Positions 7,884 to 18,052 of a DNA stretch of 47,646 nucleotides are shown one piece after another. The notes below the pieces were generated by a model. That model was not told where the DNA came from. It was given only the letters and a program-made list of their open reading frames with translations, and searched no databases. The position numbers and the translations under genes were made by a program. Every line of letters begins with the position of its first letter. The first letter of the stretch is position 1. The DNA comes from Butyrivibrio sp. (lineage in GTDB: Bacteria > Bacillota > Clostridia > Lachnospirales > Lachnospiraceae): NCBI GenBank assembly GCA_015056655.1, contig SVFV01000029.1:1-47646 (forward strand). The letters run 5' to 3'.

Positions 7884-8474
7884 ATGGCAAAGGTTGAATT
7901 AAAGCAGCCGGTAGTAAATGAGATTTCTGAGAAAATTAAAAATGCTCAGGCACTCGTACTTGTAGATCACCGCGGTTTGACTGTTGCTGAGGACACAGAG
8001 CTTCGTAAAAAGCTTCGTGAAGAGAACGTCAGCTACAAGGTTTACAAGAACACTATGATGAACTTTGCGTTCAAGGGAACAGATTTTGAGCAGCTCGCTG
8101 ATCTTCTTAACGGACCTAGCGCACTTGCTATTTCCGAGACTGATCCTGCAGCTCCTGCACGTGTTCTTGTAGATTTCGCAAAGAAAGCAAAAGCACTTGA
8201 GATCAAGGGTGGTGTTATTGAGGGCAAGCTCTATGATGCAGACGCACTTAAGGAGATTGCTAATATCCTTCCCAAGGATCAGTTGCTTTCCAAGTTGCTT
8301 GGATCTATGCAGTCACCTATCGCAAACTTCGCTCGTGTGGTTAAACAGATCGCTGAGAAGAAGGCTGAGGGTGGTGAGGCAGCTCCCGCAACTGAAGAGG
8401 CTCCTGCAGCTGAGACTGCAGAGGCTCCCGCAGAAGCACCTGCTGAAGAGGCAGCAGCTCCTGCAGCAGAGTAA
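7884..8474 (+). CDS. rplJ: 50S ribosomal protein L10
   Basis: 196 aa. L10 forms the base of the ribosomal stalk and holds the L7/L12 dimers. The N-terminal domain (ALVLVDHRGLTVAE and VYKNTMMNFAF) is typical, as is the later KDQLLSKLLGSMQSPI segment that leads to the L12-binding helix (VKQIAEKK). After about residue 160 comes an unusual tail rich in Ala, Pro and Glu, about 35 residues of low complexity; bacterial L10 commonly ends near 165-175 aa. AGGAGG lies 8 nt before the ATG. It is first in a two-gene unit with rplL and is controlled by the L10 leader and attenuator. The usual upstream rplK-rplA genes are absent here. Confidence 0.97.
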   Translation: MAKVELKQPVVNEISEKIKNAQALVLVDHRGLTVAEDTELRKKLREENVSYKVYKNTMMNFAFKGTDFEQLADLLNGPSALAISETDPAAPARVLVDFAKKAKALEIKGGVIEGKLYDADALKEIANILPKDQLLSKLLGSMQSPIANFARVVKQIAEKKAEGGEAAPATEEAPAAETAEAPAEAPAEEAAAPAAE

Positions 8475-8525
8475 TATTTATATTTTAATTTGAAAATCAG
8501 TTTATTTTAATGGAGGTAAATAATA

Positions 8526-8903
8526 ATGGCAAAGTTATCTACAGCAGAGATTATCGATGCAATCAAAGAGTTATCTGTACTTGAGCTCAACGACCTTGTA
8601 AAGGCTTGTGAAGAGGAGTTCGGTGTATCAGCAGCAGCAGGTGTTGTTGTAGCAGCAGCAGGCGGCGCAGCAGCAGGTGCTGAGGAAGAGAAGAGTGAGT
8701 TCAACGTAGAGCTTACAGAAGTTGGCCCTAACAAGGTTAAGGTTATCAAGGTTGTTCGTGAGATCACAGGTCTTGGACTTAAGGAAGCAAAGGATCTCGT
8801 AGACAACGCTCCTAAGATGATCAAGGAAGGCGCTTCTAAGGAAGAGGCTGATGACATCAAGGCTAAGGTTGAGGCTGAAGGCGCTAAGGTTACTCTTAAG
8901 TAA
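8526..8903 (+). CDS. rplL: 50S ribosomal protein L7/L12
   Basis: 125 aa, the normal length. The N-terminal dimerisation domain ([26 protein letters not shown]) is followed by an alanine/glycine-rich hinge and the C-terminal factor-binding domain ([24 protein letters not shown]). L7/L12 forms the flexible stalk that recruits EF-G, EF-Tu and other GTPases. A GGAGG site precedes the ATG. It follows rplJ by 51 nt and is closed by a strong terminator, consistent with a separate rplJL transcript. Confidence 0.98.
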   Translation: MAKLSTAEIIDAIKELSVLELNDLVKACEEEFGVSAAAGVVVAAAGGAAAGAEEEKSEFNVELTEVGPNKVKVIKVVREITGLGLKEAKDLVDNAPKMIKEGASKEEADDIKAKVEAEGAKVTLK

Positions 8904-8939
8904 TGCTTATCACTTTGTGATTAAACTTAGATACTATAA

Positions 8940-8980
8940 AGAGCTATGCACAAGCTTGCTTGTTGCATGGCTCTTTTTTT
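8940..8980 (+). terminator. Intrinsic terminator after rplL
   Basis: AGAGC-T-ATGCA (8940-8950) pairs with TGCAT-G-GCTCT (8964-8974, one G-U pair) and is followed by a run of Ts. It separates rplJL from rpoB, which has its own promoter. Confidence 0.9.
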
Positions 8981-9021
8981 ATAAATAATTAAAATGGTAC
9001 TTGACTTTTGAAAAATGCCTC

Positions 9022-9050
9022 TTGACTTGTAAATTTGTTTGTTGTAATAT
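9022..9050 (+). promoter_or_regulatory. Promoter of rpoB-rpoC
   Basis: TTGACT (9022-9027) and TAATAT (9045-9050) are separated by 17 nt. A second TTGACT at 9001-9006 has no matching -10. The resulting leader of about 90 nt has no clear terminator. Confidence 0.72.
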
Positions 9051-9146
9051 GGATGATGCACTATTGTGGAGTGGTAGGCGTATTATGCCCTTTTTTGGAC
9101 AGAAGACGCTTTCACAAATAAAAAAATTAGAACGGGGTGAATGTCA

Positions 9147-12100
9147 ATGGAAAAAAACAGATTGCATCCTACTGGTAATGGAAAAAATGTTAGAATGAGT
9201 TTCCAGCGCCAGAAGGAAGTCCTTGAGATGCCGAACCTGATTGAAGTTCAGAAGAACTCATATCAATGGTTTCTTGACGAGGGCCTGAAAGAGGTCTTTG
9301 ACGATATCTCTCCTATTGAAGACTACAGCGACAAGCTTAGCCTTGAGTTTGTAGATTTCAAGCTTTGTGAAGATGAGATCGACAAAAACAAGAATACTAT
9401 TGAGAAATGTAAGGAACGAGATGCTACTTTTGCAGCTCCTTTGAAGGTAAAGGTTCGTCTTAATAACAAGGAAAGCAGAGAAGTTACAGAGCATGAGATT
9501 TTCATGGGTGATCTTCCGCTTATGACTGCAACCGGAACCTTCGTAATTAACGGTGCTGAGCGTGTTATCGTCAGCCAGTTAGTTCGTTCCCCCGGTATTT
9601 ATTATGATATAACAAGAGATAAGATCGGTAAGAAGCTTATTGCATGTACAGTTATCCCTAACCGTGGTGCATGGCTTGAGTATGAGACCGATTCTTATGA
9701 CGTATTCTACGTAAGAGTGGACAGAACCAGAAAGGTACCGGTTACTGTTCTTATTCGTGCGCTTGGAATTGGATCAAATGAGGAGATCGTTGAGCTGTTT
9801 GGTGATGAGCCTAAGATTCAGGCAAGTTTTGCTAAGGACTCTTCTTATGATTATCAGAGTGGACTTCTTGAACTTTACAAGAAGATTCGTCCCGGTGAGC
9901 CTCTTAGCGTAGAGAGCGCAGAGAGCCTTATTAATGCTATGTTCTTCGATTCAAGAAGATACGATCTTGCTAAGGTTGGACGTTACAAGTTTAATAAGAA
10001 GCTTCACCTTAAGAATAGAATTAATCACCACGTTCTTGCTGAGGATGTAATTGATGAGAATACAGGTGAGATGATCGCTGCAGCAGGCACAAAGGTTAAC
10101 CGTGAGCTTGCAACAGAGATTCAGAATGCAGGTATTCCTTATGTAATGATCCAGGGTGAGGAGAGAAACATTAAGGTTCTTTCTAACCTTATGGTAGACA
10201 TTACAAGCTTCATTGACTGCAATCCTGAGGAGCTTGGTATTAATGAGCTTGTTTATTATCCTGCACTTAGAGATATCCTTGCTGAGTATGCAGATAATGA
10301 TGATCCTGAGAGTCTTGCAGAGGCAATCCGCAAGAATGTGAATGAGCTTATTCCTAAGCACATCACTAAGGAAGACATCCTTGCTTCCATTAACTATAAT
10401 ATGCACCTTGAGAGCGGAATCGGTCACGATGATGATATCGATCACCTTGGTAACCGTCGTATCCGTTGCGTTGGTGAGCTGTTACAGAACCAGTACAGAA
10501 TCGGCCTTTCAAGACTTGAGCGTGTTGTTCGTGAGCGTATGACAACTCATGATGCTGATGAGATTTCTGCTCAGGGACTTATCAATATTAAGCCTGTACA
10601 GGCTGCTGTTAAGGAGTTCTTCGGATCTTCACAGCTGTCACAGTTCATGGATCAGAATAACCCTCTTGGTGAGCTTACTCATAAGCGTCGTCTTTCAGCA
10701 CTTGGTCCTGGCGGTCTTTCAAGAGATAGAGCCGGATTCGAGGTTCGAGACGTACACTATACACACTATGGACGTATGTGCCCTATCGAGACACCTGAAG
10801 GACCTAACATCGGTCTTATTAACTCACTTGCAAGTTATGCAAGAGTTAACCAGTATGGTTTCATAGAAGCACCTTACCGTAAGGTTGATCAGTCAGATCC
10901 TCAGAACCCTCGTGTAACAGATGAGGTTGAGTATCTTACAGCTGATGAAGAAGATAATTTCCATGTAGCACAGGCTAACACTCCTCTTGATGAGAATGGT
11001 TACTTCAAGAAGAACAGTGTTTCTGGTCGTTACAGAGAAGAGACATCTGAATATCCTAAGACAATGTTCGAGTACATGGACGTTTCTCCTAGAATGGTAT
11101 TCTCAGTTGCTACAGCACTTATTCCTTTCCTTGAGAACGACGATGCTAACCGTGCGCTGATGGGATCAAACATGCAGCGTCAGGCAGTGCCGCTTCTTAC
11201 TACAGAGGCTCCTGCAGTTGGTACAGGTATGGAGCGTAAGGCAGCTGTTGACTCAGGTGTTTGTGTAGTTGCTAAAAAGTCAGGAACAATTGACTTTGTA
11301 GATAGCAAACTTATAAAGATGACATATGATGATGGTGAGAAGGAAGAGTATCACCTTATCAAATTCCAGAGAAGTAACCAGAGTAACTGCTACAACCAGC
11401 GTCCTATCGTATTTAAGGGCGATCATGTTGAAGCAGGCGAAGTTATCGCTGATGGTCCTTCTACAAGCATGGGAGAACTTGGTCTTGGTAAGAACCCTCT
11501 TATTGGATTCATGACATGGGAAGGTTACAACTACGAGGATGCTGTTCTTCTTAGCGAAAGACTTGTTAGAGACGATGTATTTACATCTATCCATATTGAA
11601 GAGTACGAAGCAGAGGCTCGTGAGACAAAGCTCGGACCTGAAGAGATCACAAGAGACGTACCTGGTGTAGGTGATGATGCTCTTAAGAATCTTGACGATC
11701 GCGGAATCATCCGTATCGGTGCTGAGGTTCGTGCCGGTGATATCCTTGTTGGTAAGGTAACACCTAAGGGTGAGACAGAGCTTACAGCTGAGGAGAGACT
11801 TCTTAGAGCAATCTTCGGTGAGAAGGCTAGAGAAGTTCGTGATACATCACTTAAGGTACCTCATGGTGAATACGGTATCGTTGTAGATGCTAAGGTATTC
11901 ACAAGAGAGAACGGTGATGAGCTCAGCCCTGGTGTAAATCAGGCTGTAAGAATCTATATCGCTCAGAAGCGTAAGATTTCAGTTGGTGATAAGATGGCCG
12001 GCCGTCATGGTAACAAGGGTGTCGTTTCACGTGTACTTCCTATAGAAGATATGCCTTATCTTCCTAACGGACGTCCTCTTGATATCGTACTTAATCCTTT

Positions 12101-13007
12101 GGGCGTGCCTTCTCGTATGAACATTGGACAGGTCCTTGAGATTCACCTTTCACTTGCTGCTAAGGCTCTTGGATTTAACATTGCAACACCTATTTTTGAT
12201 GGTGCAAACGAGAAAGATATCCAGGCAACACTTACCATGGCTAATGACTATGTAAATAGCACATGGGAAGAGTTTGAAGAGAAATATAAGGATTCTGTTG
12301 ATCCTGAAATCATGAAGTATCTGTATGACAACAGAGATCACAGAGAGCTTTGGAAGGGCGTTCCGATCCACACAGATGGTAAGGTTCAGCTTAGAGACGG
12401 ACGTACAGGTATTCCGTTTGATTCACCGACAACTATTGGACACATGCATTATCTTAAGCTCCATCACCTTGTTGATGATAAGATTCATGCTCGTTCAACT
12501 GGCCCTTACTCATTGGTTACACAGCAGCCTCTGGGTGGTAAGGCACAGTTCGGTGGACAGCGTTTCGGAGAAATGGAAGTTTGGGCTCTTGAGGCTTATG
12601 GCGCAGCTTATACACTTCAGGAGATCCTTACAGTTAAGTCCGATGATGTAGTAGGACGTGTTAAGACATACGAAGCAATCATCAAGGGCGATAACATCCC
12701 TGAACCTGGTGTTCCTGAATCCTTCAAGGTACTTCTTAAGGAGCTTCAGTCACTTGGATTGGATGTACGTGTTCTTCGTGAAGACAACACAGAAGTAGAG
12801 ATTATGGAATCCGTTGATTACAGCGATTCTGATTACCGCTACGAGATTGAAGGCGATGTAAATCGTGATTATGATCGCGAGTCCTTTGCTGAGAATGGTT
12901 ATCAGACTCAGTCTTTCGATGAAGACGGTGAGCTTGTTGCGGAAGATGAGGAAGATGCAGCATACGAAGAAGAGTTTGACGCTGCTGACGGACTTGATGA
13001 AAACTAA
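9147..13007 (+). CDS. rpoB: DNA-directed RNA polymerase beta subunit
   Basis: 1286 aa from the ATG at 9147, 7 nt after GGGGTG; an ATG 6 nt upstream is too close to that site. Beta forms much of the RNA polymerase active cleft. Landmarks include the rifampicin-pocket cluster ([20 protein letters not shown] followed by [12 protein letters not shown]), the [17 protein letters not shown] block, and the C-terminal anchor [26 protein letters not shown]. The rifampicin-contact residues look wild type. The protein ends in an acidic tail of about 60 residues rich in Asp, Glu and Tyr, longer than in many Firmicutes. It is followed after 50 nt by rpoC with no promoter between. Confidence 0.98.
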   Translation: MEKNRLHPTGNGKNVRMSFQRQKEVLEMPNLIEVQKNSYQWFLDEGLKEVFDDISPIEDYSDKLSLEFVDFKLCEDEIDKNKNTIEKCKERDATFAAPLKVKVRLNNKESREVTEHEIFMGDLPLMTATGTFVINGAERVIVSQLVRSPGIYYDITRDKIGKKLIACTVIPNRGAWLEYETDSYDVFYVRVDRTRKVPVTVLIRALGIGSNEEIVELFGDEPKIQASFAKDSSYDYQSGLLELYKKIRPGEPLSVESAESLINAMFFDSRRYDLAKVGRYKFNKKLHLKNRINHHVLAEDVIDENTGEMIAAAGTKVNRELATEIQNAGIPYVMIQGEERNIKVLSNLMVDITSFIDCNPEELGINELVYYPALRDILAEYADNDDPESLAEAIRKNVNELIPKHITKEDILASINYNMHLESGIGHDDDIDHLGNRRIRCVGELLQNQYRIGLSRLERVVRERMTTHDADEISAQGLINIKPVQAAVKEFFGSSQLSQFMDQNNPLGELTHKRRLSALGPGGLSRDRAGFEVRDVHYTHYGRMCPIETPEGPNIGLINSLASYARVNQYGFIEAPYRKVDQSDPQNPRVTDEVEYLTADEEDNFHVAQANTPLDENGYFKKNSVSGRYREETSEYPKTMFEYMDVSPRMVFSVATALIPFLENDDANRALMGSNMQRQAVPLLTTEAPAVGTGMERKAAVDSGVCVVAKKSGTIDFVDSKLIKMTYDDGEKEEYHLIKFQRSNQSNCYNQRPIVFKGDHVEAGEVIADGPSTSMGELGLGKNPLIGFMTWEGYNYEDAVLLSERLVRDDVFTSIHIEEYEAEARETKLGPEEITRDVPGVGDDALKNLDDRGIIRIGAEVRAGDILVGKVTPKGETELTAEERLLRAIFGEKAREVRDTSLKVPHGEYGIVVDAKVFTRENGDELSPGVNQAVRIYIAQKRKISVGDKMAGRHGNKGVVSRVLPIEDMPYLPNGRPLDIVLNPLGVPSRMNIGQVLEIHLSLAAKALGFNIATPIFDGANEKDIQATLTMANDYVNSTWEEFEEKYKDSVDPEIMKYLYDNRDHRELWKGVPIHTDGKVQLRDGRTGIPFDSPTTIGHMHYLKLHHLVDDKIHARSTGPYSLVTQQPLGGKAQFGGQRFGEMEVWALEAYGAAYTLQEILTVKSDDVVGRVKTYEAIIKGDNIPEPGVPESFKVLLKELQSLGLDVRVLREDNTEVEIMESVDYSDSDYRYEIEGDVNRDYDRESFAENGYQTQSFDEDGELVAEDEEDAAYEEEFDAADGLDEN

Positions 13008-13057
13008 TTGTTTTAGTAGTCTTTGAAACCATGTAAACGATAGAAAAGAGGTTACGA

Positions 13058-16000
13058 ATGTCTGATTCTACAATGAATAAAGCAATAAATGAAGCTTCAA
13101 ACGGAAGAACGACGGCTGCACCTACATACCAGCCCATGACATTTGATGCTATTAAAATTGGTCTGGCATCTCCTGAAAAGATCAGAGAATGGTCACACGG
13201 TGAGGTTCTTAAGCCTGAAACAATTAACTATCGTACTCTTAAACCTGAGCGCGATGGATTGTTCTGCGAGAAAATCTTTGGACCCACAAAGGACTGGGAG
13301 TGCCACTGCGGTAAATATAAGAAAATTAGATACAGAGGCGTTATTTGTGATCGCTGCGGTGTAGAGGTTACAAAGAGCAGCGTTCGTCGTGAGCGTATGG
13401 GCCACATCGAACTTGCTGCACCTGTATCACATATCTGGTACTTCAAGGGTATCCCCAGCAGAATGGGTCTTATCCTTGATCTTTCACCCAGAGTACTTGA
13501 GAAGGTATTATACTTCGCTTCTTATATAATACTTGATCCCGGTGAAACAACTCTTGAGTACAAGCAGGTACTTTCAGAGAAGGAATACCAGGATGCTCGC
13601 GAAGAGTGGGGTATGAAGTTCCGTGCTGGTATCGGCGCTGAAGCTATTAAAGAGCTCCTTACAAGAATCGATCTTGAGCAGGAGTACGCAGAGCTTAAAG
13701 AGGGACTTGATACATCCAGCGGACAGAAGAAACAGCGTATTATTAAGAGACTCGAGGTTGTTGAGTCATTCCGTGAGTCAGGTAACGAGCCTTCATGGAT
13801 GATCCTTGATTGCATTCCGGTTATTCCTCCGGATCTGCGTCCTATGGTTCAGCTTGATGGTGGACGTTTTGCAACATCAGATCTTAACGATCTTTACAGA
13901 CGTATTATTAACAGAAATAACCGTCTTAAGAGACTTCTTGATCTTGGTGCTCCTGACATCATCGTTAGAAACGAGAAGCGTATGCTTCAGGAAGCTGTAG
14001 ATGCGCTTATTGATAATGGTAGACGTGGAAGACCTGTTACAGGCCCCGGCAACCGTGCACTTAAATCACTTTCAGACATGCTTAAAGGTAAGGGCGGTCG
14101 TTTCCGTCAGAACCTTCTTGGTAAGCGTGTTGACTATTCAGGACGTTCAGTTATCGTCGTAGGTCCTGAGCTTAAGATTTATCAGTGTGGACTTCCTAAG
14201 GAAATGGCTATTGAGCTTTTCAAGCCTTTCGTTATGAAAGAACTTGTTTCCAGAGGAATCTCACAGAATATAAAGAATGCTAAGAAGAAGGTTGAGAGAC
14301 TCGAGGAAGAGGTTTGGGATGTACTTGAGGATGTAATCAAAGAGCATCCTGTAATGCTTAACCGTGCTCCCACACTTCACAGACTTGGTATTCAGGCATT
14401 TGAGCCTATCCTTGTAGAAGGTAAAGCTATTAAGCTTCATCCGCTTGTATGTACACCTTTCAACGCGGACTTCGATGGAGACCAGATGGCTGTACACCTT
14501 CCTCTTTCAGTAGAGGCTCAGGCAGAGAGCAGATTCCTTATGCTTGCTCCTAATAACCTTTTGAAGCCTTCTGATGGTGGCCCTGTTAACGTTCCTACTC
14601 AGGATATGGTACTTGGTATCTACTATCTTACACAGGAGCGTGAAGGTGCTAAGGGAGAAGGAAAGTTCTTCAAGAGCATTGATGAAGCAATCCTTGCTTA
14701 TGAGAATGACTACATTACTCTTCAGTCCAGAATCAAGATTCGTGTAACACGTAAGAATGAGAATGGCGAAGATGAGACAGGTATCGTTGAGTCAACACTC
14801 GGAAGATTCCTGTTCAACGAGTTCATTCCTCAGGATCTTGGCTTCGTAGATCGTAAGGATCCTGAGCACAAGTTTGACCTTGAGATTGACTTCATGGTTG
14901 GTAAGAAGCAGCTTAAAAAGATTGTTACTAACATGATCAATACTCACGGTACTTTTGCTACAGCAGAAGTTCTTGATAAGATTAAATCTACTGGTTATCA
15001 CTACTCAACAAGAGCAGCTATGACCGTATCAATCGCTGATATGACAGTGCCTTCGCAGAAGCAGGAAATGCTTGATGAAGCTCAGGCAGTTGTTGATAAG
15101 ATTGCAGCAAACTACAGACGTGGTCTTATGACTGATGAAGAGCGTTATCGTTCAGTTGTTGAGACATGGATGGAGACAGATAAACAGCTTACAGATGTAC
15201 TTCTTAAGGGACTTGACAAGTACAACAACATCCACATGATGGCTGATTCCGGTGCCCGCGGTAGTAATCAGCAGATCAAGCAGCTGGCCGGTATGCGTGG
15301 ACTTATGGCTGATACAACAGGTCGTACAATCGAACTTCCTATCAAGTCAAACTTCCGTGAAGGTCTGGATGTTCTGGAATACTTCATGTCAGCGCATGGT
15401 GCTCGTAAGGGTCTGTCTGATACAGCTCTTCGTACAGCCGATTCCGGATACCTGACACGTCGAATGGTTGACGTATCACAGGAGCTTATTATCCGTGAGC
15501 TTGACTGTAGCGAAGGAAAGCCTACAATTCCTGGAATTACTGTTAAGGAATTCAAGGATGGTAAGGCTATGATCGAGCCTTTAGAGGATCGTATCACTGG
15601 AAGATATACATGTGAGGATATCAAGGACAAGGACGGCAACGTTATTGTTAAGAGAAATCACATTATCACTCCTAGCAGAGCTAAGAGAGTTCTCAGTGAA
15701 GGTGTAAACAGTAAGGGTGAGCCTATCACAGCAGTTAAGATCAGAACCATCCTTACTTGCCGTTCACACATCGGTATCTGTGCTAAGTGCTATGGTGCTA
15801 ACATGGCAACAGGTGAGCCTGTTCAGGTAGGTGAGACAGTTGGTATCATCGCTGCTCAGTCTATCGGTGAGCCTGGTACACAGCTTACAATGAGAACATT
15901 CCATACCGGTGGTGTTGCCGGTGGCGATATCACACAGGGTCTTCCCCGTGTCGAGGAGCTTTTTGAGGCAAGAAAGCCTAAGGGACTTGCTATTATTTCA

Positions 16001-16768
16001 GAGCTTGATGGAACAGCTCAGATTAAGGATACAAAGAAGAAGCGTGAAGTAGTTATCACTAACGACGAGACAGGTGAGTCAAAGGCATACCTCATTCCTT
16101 ATGGTTCTCGTATCAAGGTACAGGACGGTGAGGTTGTTGAGGCCGGTGATGAGCTTACAGAAGGTAGTGTAAATCCTCATGATCTTCTTAAGATCAAGGG
16201 TATCAGAGCCGTTCAGGATTATCTCCTTCGCGAGGTACAGAGAGTTTACCGTCTTCAGGGTGTTGATATCTGCGATAAGCACATCGAGGTTATCGTACGC
16301 CAGATGCTTAAGAAAGTTCGCATCGAAGAGAGTGGTGATACATCATTCCTTCCTGGAACACTTGTAGACGTTCTCGACTTCGAGGATGATAATGAGAGAC
16401 TTATCAGTGAAGGCAAAAAGCCTGCTGAAGGAAAACAGGTAATTCTCGGAATTACAAAGGCAGCTCTTGCTACCAACTCATTCCTTTCAGCTGCATCCTT
16501 CCAGGAGACCACAAAGGTTCTTACTGATGCTGCTATTAAGGGCAAGGTTGATCCGCTTATCGGACTTAAGGAAAATGTTATTATCGGTAAGCTCATTCCT
16601 GCAGGTACAGGTATGAAGCGTTATCGCAACACAGCACTTAATACCGATGCTAATTTCAAGGATCCTGAAAAGCTTATTCTTAAAAAGAGAGCAGTAGATG
16701 AGGATGAAGATTTACTTGAAGTTATCGATGATGTAGAAGAGATTGCAGTAACCGATGATGAAGAGTAA
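13058..16768 (+). CDS. rpoC: DNA-directed RNA polymerase beta' subunit
   Basis: 1236 aa, a usual Firmicutes length. The N-terminal zinc ribbon ([20 protein letters not shown]) is near residue 80. The catalytic [12 protein letters not shown], whose three aspartates hold the active-site magnesium, is near residue 470. A second zinc site ([16 protein letters not shown]) is near residue 905, and the trigger-loop region includes [19 protein letters not shown]. The start is supported by AGAGG about 6 nt upstream. The gene is cotranscribed with rpoB. No terminator was found before the rpsL promoter, which starts 17 nt after the stop codon, so some readthrough is possible. Confidence 0.98.
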   Translation: MSDSTMNKAINEASNGRTTAAPTYQPMTFDAIKIGLASPEKIREWSHGEVLKPETINYRTLKPERDGLFCEKIFGPTKDWECHCGKYKKIRYRGVICDRCGVEVTKSSVRRERMGHIELAAPVSHIWYFKGIPSRMGLILDLSPRVLEKVLYFASYIILDPGETTLEYKQVLSEKEYQDAREEWGMKFRAGIGAEAIKELLTRIDLEQEYAELKEGLDTSSGQKKQRIIKRLEVVESFRESGNEPSWMILDCIPVIPPDLRPMVQLDGGRFATSDLNDLYRRIINRNNRLKRLLDLGAPDIIVRNEKRMLQEAVDALIDNGRRGRPVTGPGNRALKSLSDMLKGKGGRFRQNLLGKRVDYSGRSVIVVGPELKIYQCGLPKEMAIELFKPFVMKELVSRGISQNIKNAKKKVERLEEEVWDVLEDVIKEHPVMLNRAPTLHRLGIQAFEPILVEGKAIKLHPLVCTPFNADFDGDQMAVHLPLSVEAQAESRFLMLAPNNLLKPSDGGPVNVPTQDMVLGIYYLTQEREGAKGEGKFFKSIDEAILAYENDYITLQSRIKIRVTRKNENGEDETGIVESTLGRFLFNEFIPQDLGFVDRKDPEHKFDLEIDFMVGKKQLKKIVTNMINTHGTFATAEVLDKIKSTGYHYSTRAAMTVSIADMTVPSQKQEMLDEAQAVVDKIAANYRRGLMTDEERYRSVVETWMETDKQLTDVLLKGLDKYNNIHMMADSGARGSNQQIKQLAGMRGLMADTTGRTIELPIKSNFREGLDVLEYFMSAHGARKGLSDTALRTADSGYLTRRMVDVSQELIIRELDCSEGKPTIPGITVKEFKDGKAMIEPLEDRITGRYTCEDIKDKDGNVIVKRNHIITPSRAKRVLSEGVNSKGEPITAVKIRTILTCRSHIGICAKCYGANMATGEPVQVGETVGIIAAQSIGEPGTQLTMRTFHTGGVAGGDITQGLPRVEELFEARKPKGLAIISELDGTAQIKDTKKKREVVITNDETGESKAYLIPYGSRIKVQDGEVVEAGDELTEGSVNPHDLLKIKGIRAVQDYLLREVQRVYRLQGVDICDKHIEVIVRQMLKKVRIEESGDTSFLPGTLVDVLDFEDDNERLISEGKKPAEGKQVILGITKAALATNSFLSAASFQETTKVLTDAAIKGKVDPLIGLKENVIIGKLIPAGTGMKRYRNTALNTDANFKDPEKLILKKRAVDEDEDLLEVIDDVEEIAVTDDEE

Positions 16769-16784
16769 TTCATAAAGTTTTTAC

Positions 16785-16813
16785 TTGACAACACATATTT
16801 ATATACTTATACT
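16785..16813 (+). promoter_or_regulatory. Promoter of rpsL-rpsG-fusA
   Basis: TTGACA (16785-16790), 17 nt, TATACT (16808-16813): a near-consensus sigma-A promoter just after rpoC. It gives an rpsL leader of about 125 nt. Confidence 0.82.
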
Positions 16814-16827
16814 TTTTAACTGTGCGA

Positions 16828-16860
16828 CAAGCGAGAGGGGAAGTTTGCCCCTTTCGCTTG
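16828..16860 (+). promoter_or_regulatory. Strong hairpin in the rpsL leader
   Basis: CAAGCGA (16828-16834) pairs with TCGCTTG (16854-16860), continued by GAGGGG with CCCCTT. It starts about 8 nt downstream of the predicted transcript start and is not followed by a T run, so it is unlikely to terminate. It could stabilise the mRNA or be a protein-binding leader. Confidence 0.6.
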
Positions 16861-16945
16861 AAGTGTGTTGATTTTCAGTTAGTTTCATGTCAGGGAATTA
16901 GCTGTTTATCATATATTTATTTAATTCTAATAGGAGGTAAAAGGA

Positions 16946-17365
16946 ATGCCAACATTTAACCAGTTAGTTCGTAAAGGTCGTCAGACTTCTGAGAAGAAGT
17001 CAACAGCTCCTGCACTTCAGAAAGGATTCAACTCCCTTCACAAGAAGGCTATCGACACTGCATCACCGCAGAAGAGAGGCGTATGCACAGCTGTTAAGAC
17101 TGCTACACCTAAGAAGCCTAACTCAGCTCTTAGAAAGATCGCCAGAGTACGTCTTTCTAACGGTATCGAGGTAACAAGCTATATTCCTGGTGAGGGACAC
17201 AACCTTCAGGAGCACAGCGTTGTTCTCATCCGTGGTGGAAGAGTAAAGGATCTGCCTGGTACAAGATATCACATTATTCGTGGAACTCTTGATACAGCAG
17301 GCGTTGCAGACCGTAAGCAGGCTCGCTCCAAGTACGGCGCAAAGAGACCTAAGGCTGCAAAGTAA
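16946..17365 (+). CDS. rpsL: 30S ribosomal protein S12
   Basis: 139 aa. S12 sits at the decoding centre and controls accuracy. The start [12 protein letters not shown] is universal. [11 protein letters not shown] holds the lysine whose changes give streptomycin resistance elsewhere; here it is the sensitive-type lysine. [16 protein letters not shown] carries the second such lysine. AGGAGG lies 8 nt before the ATG. It is the first gene of the str operon, behind a near-consensus promoter and a hairpin leader. Some Firmicutes have an L7Ae-like gene between rpoC and rpsL; it is absent here. Confidence 0.98.
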   Translation: MPTFNQLVRKGRQTSEKKSTAPALQKGFNSLHKKAIDTASPQKRGVCTAVKTATPKKPNSALRKIARVRLSNGIEVTSYIPGEGHNLQEHSVVLIRGGRVKDLPGTRYHIIRGTLDTAGVADRKQARSKYGAKRPKAAK

Positions 17366-17483
17366 TTTAACGTAACTTATAATCAGATCTAATTTTTAAG
17401 AAGTGTTGGTGTTTCTTTTCATAATAGAAGTAAGAAAACCGCACGTACACTAAAATTAGTGAGTACCTATGATCTATAGTAAA

Positions 17484-17507
17484 CAGATGAAGACTGACAC
17501 TCATCTG
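17484..17507 (+). promoter_or_regulatory. Hairpin in the rpsL-rpsG intercistronic region
   Basis: CAGATGA (17484-17490) and TCATCTG (17501-17507) pair with a 10-nt loop, 10 nt before the rpsG ribosome binding site. The rpsL-rpsG gap is 165 nt, long for an operon. In Escherichia coli S7 binds the equivalent gap to repress translation; a similar role here is only an inference. Confidence 0.45.
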
Positions 17508-17530
17508 CAATTCTAAAGGAGGGAAGAACC

Positions 17531-18001
17531 GTGCCGCGTAAAGGACATATTGTAAAACGTGACGTATTAGCGGATCCTTTATACGATAACAAGGTTGTAA
17601 CAAAGCTTATCAACACAGTTATGCTTGATGGTAAGAAGGGTGTTGCACAGAAGATCGTATATGGTGCATTCGCACAGGTAGAGGAGAAGGCTGGTAAGCC
17701 TGCTCTTGAAGTATTCGAGGGTGCTATGAACAACATCATGCCCGCTCTCGAGGTAAAGGCTAGACGTATCGGTGGTGCTACATATCAGGTACCGATCGAG
17801 GTTCGTCCGGACAGACGTCAGGCTCTTGCACTTCGCTGGCTTGTAACATTTTCTCGTAACAGAGGCGAGAAGACCATGGTTGACAGACTTGCATCTGAGA
17901 TTCTTGATGCATTCAACAACACTGGTGCATCTGTAAAGAGAAAAGAAGATATGCACAAGATGGCAGAAGCAAACAAGGCATTTTCTCACTACAGATTCTA
18001 A
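17531..18001 (+). CDS. rpsG: 30S ribosomal protein S7
   Basis: 156 aa with a GTG start, preceded by AAAGGAGGG. S7 nucleates the head of the small subunit and lies at the exit site. Typical segments are [29 protein letters not shown] and [20 protein letters not shown] at the end. It is the second gene of the str operon, 51 nt before fusA. The non-AUG start and the hairpin upstream may lower or regulate its translation. Confidence 0.98.
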   Translation: MPRKGHIVKRDVLADPLYDNKVVTKLINTVMLDGKKGVAQKIVYGAFAQVEEKAGKPALEVFEGAMNNIMPALEVKARRIGGATYQVPIEVRPDRRQALALRWLVTFSRNRGEKTMVDRLASEILDAFNNTGASVKRKEDMHKMAEANKAFSHYRF

Positions 18002-18052
18002 TTTTAGATATCTTGAGAATTTCGCGTCGAATATTATTAGGAGGATAAACCT

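Noticed and set aside
8197..8493. 98-codon second frame inside rplJ
   Set aside because: A leucine/arginine-rich shadow of the Ala-Pro-Glu repeat region of L10.
16828..16860. Terminator between rpoC and rpsL
   Set aside because: The hairpin is stable but lies downstream of the rpsL promoter and is not followed by a T run.
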